Below, one piece after another: positions 24,684 through 34,990 of a stretch of 64,000 nt of DNA (positions are counted from its first letter, which is position 1; every line of letters begins with the position of its first letter). A program made the position numbers and the translations under genes. Source of the stretch: Utricularia gibba (lineage: Eukaryota > Streptophyta > Magnoliopsida > Lamiales > Lentibulariaceae); the NCBI GenBank assembly GCA_002189035.1, contig CM007990.1:3596001-3660000 (forward strand). Direction: 5' to 3'. The notes below the pieces were generated by a model, which saw only the letters and a list, made by a program, of their open reading frames with translations, was not told the DNA's origin and made no database searches.

Positions 24684-25998
24684 TGTTGCGTGTCGTTTCC
24701 TCAACAAATTTTAAATATATAAAACGTAGAACGCAAAAGAGCGTAGTATGAGTATCGATCTTAGGGAGTTGTTTTTCGTGAAAAGTGTTTTGTAAGAAAC
24801 TTTTATAAAATGTCATGGTTTTGTAAAAGGGGGTTTGTGTAATGCTGAAATAAAAGTTACAACCTAAGTGATAGGCCTTGACTAGAGGACATAGTTTCTG
24901 AGAATGAGATTTCATCTCCTTCCTTTGTCCATCCTTGTCTCAGTTTTCATTGATTATTTCCGAATAGCTGGTTATAGGAGTAAGGAATAGCTTACTCTCC
25001 CTTACACTCTAATTGACAAGGAGGCACGGGAATAGCCTCATGTGATTCCCCATTGGACGATTAAGAAGACAAGAGGGTTGCCATCGATTGCCTTCAAAAC
25101 TAAATTGCGTGCGTGTGCCCAACTGTTGCCAATGGCCAGTGGCAGGCACGAGGTCACTACCTGTCCACTGTCGCGGTACCCCAGCCACAAACAATTCGCT
25201 ACTTCCGTCGAATCGGTAGGGTTGGATTTGGTGCTCTTCACCTTGATGTTCACCAAAATACATGAGGAGTGACCTGCTACTCATGGACTTTGACTAGGAG
25301 TCGTTACAGAAAGACTGCAACAAGATGCACGGAAGTATGTGAAATCCGAAATGAATTCAACGAAGAACCGAGTGTATTGCTCAGGATTTGGACGGAAACT
25401 TCATCTACTCCCAGAAACTAAAGTGTTTTAGACACAAAGGGCCATGAAAATAGAAACGAAAATAGAAGTTAAGTGTTCTTCCTCCTTGGAGGGGAGGAAG
25501 AATTCAAAATTTATAAGAACAAAAATAAAGTGCGAAGGAAAAAGTCTCCAAAGCTAGTGTTCCAAGTTGTTTTTATCTCACTCCCCACGTGCATTAAGTC
25601 CTTCTGGTCCCCTTTCCATCATTCATTCTGTCTTGCGTGCGCCACCAGCTTTCCTTTGCATGCAAGTTAGCGTCCAATCATTGTTGCAGACCCTGACATG
25701 CTGTAAGTCAAGAGCCTTGATGAATGTCAGTCTTTCTCCCATAATCGTTCCAAGTCACATGCAAGGCACGAAAAGTCAGAGTCTGACCTATTGCAATACT
25801 CCTGCAATACTCCATGACTGCCTCCTGACATATCTCGGTTAAAGTGCATGAAAAAGACAAGGAAAATATATACAAAATAGGAAAATAGAATTTTTCTAGG
25901 AAAATCAATTACTATGAGTATAATTCCTAATTGAACGACTTAACACTAGATTAATACATAATTCTATCTAATAATAAACTAGAAAATGATACTTAACA
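24684..25998 (-). mobile_element. Solo LTR of a Ty3-like family inside the copia element
   Basis: 1315 bp; on the - strand it starts TGTTAAGTATCATTTT and ends GACACGCAACA. The 5-bp target-site duplication TCAGG is at 24679-24683 and 25999-26003. The same LTR family recurs at about 27090, 33429, 42930, 44215, 53740 and 56086. Internal open frames such as 25009-25284 are LTR sequence, not genes. Confidence 0.9.
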
Positions 25999-26760
25999 TC
26001 AGGATCGACAATTAACTCCATAAGCACCATGGCCGATGTGGCTGCAGAAGGACTAGCTTCCAATGTCATAGGATCGATCAATGGAGTGCATGACGATGAT
26101 AACAAATAAACGATAGCAGGTGATGTATGAGATTCACAGGGGCTCGAAGAGTGTACTATTGAAGAAGACATCAAAAATTGAAAATTATGTTCATCAAAGG
26201 AAACATCCCAAGAAATCAACAAATGATGAGTATAAGGATCAAAACACTGATAGTCTTTCTTATAATCATTATAACCTAGAAAGATGCAACTCGAAGCCTT
26301 AGGAGCAAACTTGTTGCGGAATTTCCCAAAAATATGAACATAAGCTCAACAATCGAGAATTCGCAAAAAGGAGTAATCAACTTCAATGCCAAAACGAACA
26401 TCTGAACTTAAGTTCTTCAGCGTAGCAATCGACAGAAAATTAATGATTTATACTATTGTATGAAAAATCTCAATTCATAAATAATTTGGAATTTCAACCT
26501 TGAACATGAAGGAAAGAGCCACCTCAATAATGCGAAGATGTTTTCGCTCTACAACAACATTGAGAGTAGAACGATGTGTACAAGAAGATTGTTGAATAAT
26601 CCCAGATTCAATTAAGAAAGTCTTGAATTCGTTTGAGGTGTATTCACCCTCATCATCATCACACAAAATGCTGATTCAAGACTAAAAGAAATTTTCAACC
26701 TGGGCTCTAAAGTTTCAAAACTCTTGGAAAACTTCTGACTTAGATTTAAAAAAAAAATCC
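25999..26760 (-). pseudogene. Copia integrase remnant
   Basis: At 26475-26666 (-) GEYTSNEFKTFLIESGII and VVVERKHLRIIEVALSFMF match the copia integrase core, with the catalytic Glu region kept as VERKH. Downstream at 25968-26222 SWDVSFDEHNF matches the segment just after the integrase. Stops separate the pieces. Confidence 0.75.
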
Positions 26761-27089
26761 AAGTATAACAGGAGAAATCATCAATGGCTTGATCAGGTAT
26801 GAGTGAATGGAAGGTTTATCTTAGAATGTTTTCCATGTTGATATGGGGTACATGATGCCAAAGAAAAATGAGTGGATAAAAGGTTTATCATAGAATGTTT
26901 TCTTTTGATCTAGTAACTATAAGGAACAAATGTTGTAGTGACCAAGACGATCATGCCGACACATGAGCATTTTTAGTACGATTGCAAAAGGGAATTGCTA
27001 AAACAATATTTTTTGAAGCAACAAAACAAGGACTCAAAAAATTGGAACAAAAAATAGAGGCTGGTCAAATGCAGGTGACCCATCAAGAT

Positions 27090-28072
27090 AGTTCTTAAGT
27101 TTTATTTTATAAATAATTATTATGTATTTCTACATATTAATTTAGTACTAAGTTGCTCAAATTAAGTGTATTATTAATAAGTATTTTATTTATTAGAAAA
27201 ATCCTATAATTATTGTTTACATATTATTTTGTATTATTTTTTTTATACTTTCATCAAAAGTGAGAGGAAGCAGTCGTAGAGTGTTGCGTGTGACAAAACA
27301 TTGATATTTCGTGACTTTTACGGGACTTGGATCCATTGTGGGCAGAAGACTCACATCATTCATGCCCATTCATGACTGAACTTACTTAGTTTTCGAGAAT
27401 AGATGAAGTTTCTTTTAATGTTTTGAACATAAATCTCGGTTCATCTTTGAATTTCTTCTAGATTTCGCATATTTCCACGGATCATGTTTTAGTGTTTCTA
27501 TAATGTCTCTTAATCATGATCCATAAGTAGTCAGCCACTCCTTGCGGATTTTGATGAAGAGCAAAGTGAAGAGCACTATCTTCAACTCTATTTGTTCGAG
27601 GGAGATAACGAATTGTATGTGATCGACATATTTCTTCAATGGATGGGTAGTGATGTTGTACCTGCTATTGGTCATTGGCAACAGCTAAGCCCACGCGCAA
27701 AATTCAGTTTTGAGGGCAATCGATGGCAATGCTCTTGTATTCTTAATCATCCAAGAGGGAATCACATGAGACTATTCCCATCCCTCCTTGTAAAAGAGTG
27801 TAAGAGAGAGTAGGTTATTTATTGGTTCAATAACCAGTTATTCGGAGGGAATTAGTAAAAGTCGAGGTAAGAATAGACAAAGGAGGAAATAGAATCTCTT
27901 TCTCATGAGTTACTTCCCTTAGTCAAGGTTCATTACTTACATTGTATTTTTCATTTCTATATTTCAAAGCTCCTTTTACAAACTTGTGGATAGGTGAATG
28001 ACACTCATACTATGTTTATTTGTGTTTTGCATTTTTCATAATTAAAATTTACTGAAAAAATGGCATGCAACA
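27090..28072 (+). mobile_element. Ty3-like LTR inside the copia element, + orientation
   Basis: About 983 bp, similar to the LTR at 33429-34655 and, inverted, to that at 24684-25998. It ends GGCATGCAACA at 28072. The start near 27090 is diverged (GTTCTTAAGTTTTATTTTAT for TGTTAAGTGTCATTTTAT). It lies between the protease and integrase parts of the copia element. No clear target-site duplication. Confidence 0.7.
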
Positions 28073-28131
28073 ATAATATAACTGATCCTTCCTAGTGCCT
28101 CTAGGGAATGGTGTTTTGGACACTAGATCCT

Positions 28132-28581
28132 TCAAAAAACAAAGGAAGGGGTGAATACGCATTCTACCTGAAAACGATCCAACAATTTCAAAATAGATAA
28201 CAAGTTGAACATGAACGTTGGGACAAGAAAGACATTAGGAAGGATTAAAGGGCCATAAGATGTATGGATACGGATCGGGCCATAATGTGTGACATGATGA
28301 GAATGATCACCTATAAAAATAAAATAATTGTCATTATATGAGAACAAAGAACAAAATTTACTAGCATTTGATGTGACATGAACCGATGCTCTACTATCTA
28401 AAATCCAGCTATTATTGATAGAATTTGAATTCAATGAAGGCTGGGATTGATGAGAAAGTGTGACACCTTTTAACTTGTGCATCAGTTGTTGCAAATTGGC
28501 CAAATAATGTGCCTGCAACCGATGAAATTGGGACTTCTGATAGCCATTAAACATCAGCTTTGATGCTGTGTAAGCAAACAA
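28132..28581 (-). pseudogene. Copia end of gag and protease remnant
   Basis: A 149-codon open frame with SWILDSRASVHVTSNASKF, the copia protease site. The usual D-S-G-A reads D-S-R-A here, so the active site is altered. LLSILKLLDRFQVECVF continues the protease and pre-integrase segment. The gag part in front is cut off. Confidence 0.8.
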
Positions 28582-28714
28582 ATTTCTAGGAAAATTTTGG
28601 TGGTAATATTGATCAACATAGTTCGTTGGATAATCTATGGACTCAATAATCTTGTAACGATCATAACAATTTACTAGTGTGTGGTCTTGGTGACCAAAAA
28701 TGTACCCTAACTAT

Positions 28715-28772
28715 TTAATTATATTCAACATATACTTGGGTAATTACAAATGTACCCTAACTATTTTCAACA
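28715..28772 (-). repeat. Remnant of the copia 5' LTR
   Basis: About 58 bp matching the first part of the 3' LTR (GTTGAAAATAGTTAGGGTAC on the - strand). The rest of the LTR is lost or replaced; the TGTACCCTAACTATTT word is repeated just inside. Confidence 0.8.
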
Positions 28773-28777
28773 AGAGT

Positions 28778-29559
28778 GTCAAACATAGGCTTTTGATGAA
28801 GTGTAACAATGTAGGTTGTTTTTGATAGTGGAAGATAACAAGAACTTTGGACAAAGGTTCATGGAAATTAAGAAAACTAAATTAATACTCCAATAAATGT
28901 GGGCCTTGGAATGTCAACAAGTGCATAAAAATTTCATGACCAGCTCATTTCAGGATTTGGGGCCTCTGAGATGCCTCCCTTTGAGGAGTTACATCTATCC
29001 TAACCAACAAGCCGTCAAAATATTTAAAAACATCTAAACCAACCAATATATGAACAACAGAAGGAATTGAACATCTTCTTTTGAAAAACAATATTTTAAA
29101 AATCATGTTGATTGAGAAAGAAAAAATATCAAATACTAACAAACAAAAGTTGAAGGAAAACAAAATTTGAATTAACTTAATAAAAAATTGAAAAAAATTA
29201 CCCACATAATGCACAAATCAAAATTTGCACTAGGAGCAAGATCAAAATCTAAGATGATCTCATGTTACTATTCAATCAGGTTTTCATTACGATTATATCA
29301 TCATAACTGAAAGAAATCCTAAAAGATAATTAATAGTTAATGTATAATCTGCTATTAAAACATGTTTTCCATGTTGTGAACTTCTATTAATATAATATAA
29401 AAAAATATTGTTTTACGCTTCTTTTAACTAAACATATGAGCATTTTATAATCTAAAAGATAACTATCAATGCAAAATTGCAAAAGTCCAACTCAAACAAC
29501 AACAACAATAAAATTGTCCAACTCAATCAACAACAAGAGGATCACCACTTGATTGTCAT
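28778..29559. other. End of duplication unit 1 and unassigned DNA
   Basis: 28778-28928 continues the unit 1 sequence and matches 61815-61922. The rest is AT-rich; the open frame at 28945-29214 (-) has no recognisable domain. Confidence 0.4.
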
Positions 29560-30300
29560 AGGTGCACTACTTTGCTCTATCAGATTCAATCCAAGCTTCG
29601 TACATATTAGCCATCTTATCTCTCCAAGTATTCGGGTTACTTGTACCACTTGTATTATGGATATCTTCAGAATCTTCTTTTGAGATTCTATATTACAAAA
29701 CGCATTTGGTACCACATTTTTCCTTCGGAAATATCTCATTTTCTTTTGAATAAAGTTATGAGTCAATGTGTTAGCTATGATAATGTACATTGATGTTTGA
29801 ATAGCAAAAAAACTTGCTTCTTGAAGAATGCATCATTGAACTTTCATCAATCCCCATGCTTGCTCAATGTAGACGAATATCGCATATTGAAATGCTTTAT
29901 TGCATTTTGTGGTGGTTTAGTATCAATACCCTATTCCTTCAAATGGTAATGGATAGATCTATAAAGAGTCAAAAAGCCTTCACAATTTGTATAATCATTC
30001 AAACAAGTATTGGCAACCTGCGCAAAAAAACTATTTTTTGTATATAGGAAATGACACATAATGCAGAATACTATCAGATCAATATCATAACTGAAAGAAC
30101 TTTCAAGGGATTTCACTACTTAGTACGAGTTGATCCTAGCACCTTGCTATCCGAAGCTGATCCATCAATCCATACAACATATATATGAAGTTCAGTTGGT
30201 GATCACACACTCCAAGTAAAATTGTAAATAGTTGGCCCTTTTGATTCCTAAATCGTGGCTTACAATCATTCTTTACAGAAGTAGAAAATGTGGTCCAACA
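29560..30300 (-). pseudogene. PIF/Harbinger transposase, broken (copy 1)
   Basis: On the - strand, in shifting frames: KPRFRNQKGQ and VCDHQLNFIYVV with DGSASDSKVLGS (about 30130-30290), then NTCLNDYTNCEGFLTLYR with HYHLKE and KPPQNAIKHFNMRYSS (about 29870-30050). This order matches the DDE part of plant Harbinger (ALP1-like) transposases. A C-terminal WRDKMANMYEAWIE (about 29600) resembles the tail. Many stops and frameshifts; no ends identified. Confidence 0.75.
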
Positions 30301-32389
30301 AGTGCATAAGGGCAATTATATCATAGAAAAAACAGAAGTCAATTATTGTCTTGAAGAATTAATATAATGTACATAAAAATTTATAAATTTAATACCTCAA
30401 AGAATCTAAATCTTGATGTATGATCAACATTGGTTTTCAGTTTTACTTGAATATGCAATTGATCTCATAATAAAAGAATTACTATTAACACGGTGTTGAA
30501 ATGGTTTGACACTATTCATGTTGATATCTTGAAAGCATGCTTTTGTACTCTTGTTTTCCTATCATGTGCAAGAATCCATTGAAAATTGTAACAATTTCTA
30601 GCACTTCAACATTGTGGGTTTCAAATCAGCCTTCTCTTGTAAAAGAGTACTCAACTTCAAGAATACACTCCTCGTAAGTCTTGATAAGCCCCCTCATATA
30701 TTCAATGATACACCATTCTAAAATTATAAAATGAAATCGATGGAAATTTGAGAAAACACAATGTGATCAAAATGGGAAAATAATAGAATATGAAACTCAG
30801 TAATGAACAACAAAGATAAGAGAGACAAATGCACATTTTCATGAACATAAACCAGTCATGATAATGAGATGAGAATTAAATAGGTTTCCATATTTACATA
30901 CCATTAGAGCACTATGGGCTGCAAGAATGGATCCTTATAAAAGTTGTAATAATTTCTATAACATTAACACATAAAGTTTCTTATGCAAGATCTATAATTG
31001 GAGTGAATTCAAAACAATATTGACCAATTGTGAATGATGAGCCTTTGGTACCACTTTCTATAAAAATAGTAGTGGGTAGAACTAAGAAAATGCATATATG
31101 AGGTGAAGATAAATCTTAACAACCATCAAAATCAAGATATAGAAGACATGTAAGAAAACATGACATAAAGAGAGAACATGCCAAAAAAAGAACCAAGATT
31201 TCCATGGAACCACAATTACATTTGTAACAAATGTGTGGCCTTCAAGTTCAGGGTAAATTAATTACTTTTTTCATATATAATGTATTGCATATAGCTTTGT
31301 TATATGTATAGCTATTATGTAATAAGTTTCATTAACATCTATTAGATTCCCAACAAATATCTAATTCACAACTTAATGAAAACTTGTAAAAATACAATTT
31401 ATTTTGATTATTATTTGTTCATGACATGTTGAAATGTATAAACATCCTTATATTATCATTTCTAATATTACACAAATAATTCAGCTAATACAAGTAGTAG
31501 GATTGCATGAAATTACAACACTCACAATTAATGGTATATTCTTAACTAATATAAATGATATATTTGATTGTTAATTATGTCTAATACAATTTCATTTAAT
31601 ATTATTTTAGGATAAAGAAAATTAGGAGGTCATAATAGTAGATTACATAAATATTCAATGATAGATTCTCATGATTTTTACTACTCATTACTATAAAAAG
31701 AAAATTTATTATGCAAAAATATACAATTTTGTTATTGCAGAATATTAAATTATATAATTTATCTTTAAATGTAGGAAGATATGTGCTACAATACCTAAAT
31801 TAAAAATGAAATATTATGAATTTTTTGGATAGTATTTATTTTGATAGTTGGATCAATGGATATCAAATAAGAATTTTGTCTTCATGCTAGTTGTGTAAAG
31901 GTGCACACAATTTAATATTATATTTACACACAATACCAACTATTTCATCTTAACTATAAGATTTATGAAGGATGTATTTAGAACACTCATGCCTAGAAAT
32001 CTATTATAGAAAATTTCAATTCTTACTCGTAGTGTAAGTGTTTAATCTAGTGGATAACCTAAGATTTAGCTATAGTGATTCAGTTTTTGTATTGTCAACC
32101 AAAAGAGTGTGACTTGGTGTTTTCTACCTTAATCGTCTTCAAAACTCATAGGAAGTGACTAGTTTACCATGAATCCCATTGCCTACACATGTTCTTCATC
32201 CAGAAAATCTGGATATTTATTAGTAATGTGTCTCATAATGTGGCAGTTACTACACTACATATTCTTAGCTTGGAATACAAATAATTCATTCATAATCTCA
32301 GACATCACATCAACATTTTGCTCACTTTCTGATGTTTTTGGCTTGCAATCCATCTCATAAACCCTCTTGTTTGAAGCTTGCTTCCTAAT
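30301..32389. other. AT-rich region, no gene recognised
   Basis: It may contain the N-terminal side of the Harbinger relic (about 30300-30700). The open frame at 32255-32467 (-) has no recognised domain. Nothing else is supported. Confidence 0.35.
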
Positions 32390-33287
32390 GATATGCCTAG
32401 AGTGTTTAGCTAACAAATAAACGGAAATTTTAGCATATTGTTGCAAATAAAGCAATCTCCGTATCAAATAAATTTAAAGTCCCTAATCCTCACAAAATAC
32501 AAATTAAATACAAAGTGTACAGTGGAATTCGAGATCAATCATAAGGAGTTTGTACAAAACCCTCTATGGTTCTAACTACTCATATTTGGAAGGTAAAAGG
32601 TAATGGCATTACCATAAAACAGCCAAAATGTTAAAAACATCATACAGAAATTGTTTGCAAAAGCTAAAACATAAACAAACAATAATAAAGCAGTAAGGTT
32701 TATGGATTCCATCTACCATTGTTCATAGATTGGAAAAGTGGCGCTAGACTGGGTTTTGATCTCCTTCCTTCACGTTGGAAGTTCTTCTCCAGAAAAATCA
32801 CCCTCTTTCACCTTCTCCTTCAGTATTCTTCGTGTTCGAGTTGGGGGAGAAACCCCCTCGTGTGTGGTCTGCAAACTACTGGTCGTCCCCTCCCCCCCCT
32901 TTTGCGACTCTCTCTCCTCCTCATCTTTCTCTCGCCTCCCACTTCCCAAGGCAAGTATATTCTCTGAAAAATCTGCTGCTCCTTGCCCTGACTTGCAGAT
33001 TGCCACCGTGATAGTGTACTCATTGCCCCCTACAGTCTGGTGACTTGTACGAAATCCAGATTTCTTCCTTAAATCTCCAAAATCGGGTTGCTGCTAGACT
33101 CCAAAATCGGGTTAGACATGGGGTGGGATAAATCAAAGGATTTAGTCCACTAATACACCAAAAATCATATTTTCCCTAATCAAATAAAGATACTTAAATC
33201 TATAAAATTACCACTTAAACATAATTAAAAATTTATGATTTTTCAAATCCTAAAACATGAAAATTTGTATGCTATCACTTACTCTTT
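32390..33287 (-). mobile_element. LTR of a second Ty3-like family (copy 1)
   Basis: It shares blocks with about 49193-50144 and 50510-51928: the start TGATARCA... on the - strand, a GGATTTAGTCCAC word, a CT-rich block (about 32760-32950) and the end block CGTATCAAATAAATTT / GATCRATCA. The open frames at 32719-33043 are this CT-rich block. Confidence 0.6.
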
Positions 33288-33428
33288 AGGCAAACCAAGC
33301 TCTTCTGTGGGTTTCTTTCTTCTCGACAATCCACCAGCTATTAAATCCACCATTGCGCTATTAGTACATAGCCGTCCATCATAAAAATATTTGACCAATG
33401 TATTGACCTGAAATCGATGATTCATGCA

Positions 33429-34655
33429 TGTTAAGTGTCATTTTATACTTCTTTATTATGTAATACTATGTGTTAAATTAGGATTAAGTCACCTAAATTA
33501 GGAGTCATATTGGTAAGTATCTTATTTTATTATAAAAGTCTTATTTTCGTTATTTATACATATTTTATTGTCTTTTTATGTATTTTCAACCAAAAGTGTC
33601 AGGAGGCGGAGTTGGAGTATTGTAGAAGATTTGCAGGAGACTAGACGTTGACATTTCGTGACTTGTACGCGAAATAGACCCATTGTGGGCAGAAGACTGA
33701 CACTAATCAGGGCCCCGAACTTACGACATGTTAAAGTCTACATCAATGATTGAACGCTTACTTGCATGCATGGGAAAACTGATCGTACATGTAAGACATA
33801 AAGGGAGTAGAGAAAGTTAATGCACGTGGGAGTGAATTAAAAGAAATTGGGATCAATTTGGATTGGACCTTTTTTCTCATTTTTGCTTCATCACTTGAAC
33901 TTGTTCTCTCCTCTCCATCAAGGGAGGAAGAACACTTTATTCTTCTGCTTTTCAATTTCTATTTTCATGGTCATTCTTAGCTAAAGCTTTTTAGTTTTTT
34001 GAAATAGATGAAGTTTACTTCCACATCTTGAGCATCAATCTCGGTTCTTTACTAAATTTCTTCCAGATTTTGCATAATCCTATGCGTCATGCTACAGTGT
34101 TTATATAACGTCTCTTAATTATGGTCCATGAGTAATAGGTCACTCCTTGCGGATTTTGATGAAGAGCAAAATGAAGAGCACCATCTACAACCCTATTTGT
34201 ATGAGGGAGATAGCAAATTTTTTGTGATTGGGATACCGCAACTGTAGATGCGTAGTGATCTCGTACTCGTCATTGTTCATTGGCAACAACTAGGCACATG
34301 CGTAGAATTTTATTTTGAGGTCAATCGACGGCAATCCTCTTGTCCTCTCAACCATCCAAAGGAGAATCACATGAGACTGTTCCTGTGCCTTTTTGTCGAT
34401 TAGAGTGTAAGGGAGAATAGACTATTTCTTGCTCTTATAACCAATTATTCGGAAGGAATCAATGCTAAATGAGGCGAGGATAGACAGAAGGAGGAAATAG
34501 AATCTATTTCCCAAAAACTACTTCTCTTAGTCAATGTTCATTACGTGCGCTGTATCTTTCTTTTTTATATTTCAAAAACCTCTTTTACAAATCCATGACA
34601 ATTTGTAAAAGTTTAGTACAAAACACTTTTTGCAAAACTCAACTCCCTGAGATAG
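33429..34655 (+). mobile_element. Ty3-like LTR, nearly complete
   Basis: It starts TGTTAAGTGTCATTTTATAC and runs through the same blocks as 24684-25998 (AAGGGAGGAAGAACAC, GGCCACTCCTTGCGGATTTTGATGAA-type words). It stops at CTCCCTGAGAT, lacking the last about 80 bp of the LTR. It is joined there to a gag fragment in the opposite orientation. Confidence 0.75.
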
Positions 34656-34990
34656 GATCTTCATTTGATTGTTCAATATCACTGATCTCCTTCCTTATCA
34701 GTTGAACCTTCGAATATAGAAAATATTTGTTCAAAAATACCTTCATGCTAGACAAGTCTGTAATGCCCTCAAGCCTTCGATAATTGAACCATGCCTTTGT
34801 GCTCCCTTCAAATGTAAATTGAAATACTCTCAATCTCAATTAAATAGTATCCTCAATCATTGTAGCACTCTTGAAGGACATGCAAACTGCCGTGACATTG
34901 TCCAAATGTTCATGTGATTTCTCTTCAATTTTGTCATAATATTTCAGTAGAAATTTAATCATCGTTGTCTTCTATTCATTGATTGTATTA
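34639..34990 (-). pseudogene. Ty3-type retrotransposon gag fragment
   Basis: On the - strand LRLRVFQFTFEGSTKAWFNY and LSSMKVFLNKYFLYSKVQLIRKEI match the retrotransposon gag domain of Athila-type elements (LRAFPFSL..AKDWL, W..M...F..KYFP). Only about 65-110 codons remain, with a stop at the start. It abuts an oppositely oriented LTR. Confidence 0.7.

Larger units (their letters stand above)
22796..28772 (-). mobile_element. Degenerate Ty1/copia retrotransposon with nested LTR insertions
   Basis: The element is on the - strand. Its 3' LTR is 22796-22946 (151 bp, TGTTGA...TAACA), preceded on the - strand by a polypurine tract GAGGGAAAG. Its 5' LTR survives only as the outer about 58 bp, to 28772. 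The target-site duplication AGAGT is at 22791-22795 and 28773-28777. Protease, integrase and reverse transcriptase remnants follow in the copia order (PR-INT-RT-RH). Most of gag, the primer binding site and much of the 5' LTR are missing. Two LTRs of a Ty3 family sit inside it, at 24684-25998 and about 27090-28072. The empty site in duplication unit 2 (about 61800) supports the ends. Confidence 0.9.
16385..28928 (+). repeat. Segmental duplication, unit 1
   Basis: Direct-orientation match to about 40603-61922. Homologous blocks are about 16385-18863 with 40603-42918 (GT61 gene plus promoter), about 19774-20410 with 59411-60020, about 22240-22790 with 61290-61800, and about 28778-28928 with 61815-61922. 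The intervals are filled in this unit by a copia element (22796-28772) and, at about 20640-22200, by AT-rich sequence that includes an LTR-like block. About 18864-19773 has no counterpart in unit 2. Confidence 0.8.

Noticed and set aside
25009-25284. 91-codon frame recurring at 27592 and, diverged, elsewhere
   Set aside because: It lies inside an LTR; the recurrence is the LTR family, and the frame is not kept in most copies.
32719-33043. Overlapping frames in several phases
   Set aside because: They come from a CT-rich LTR block that recurs at about 49.7 and 51.5 kb.
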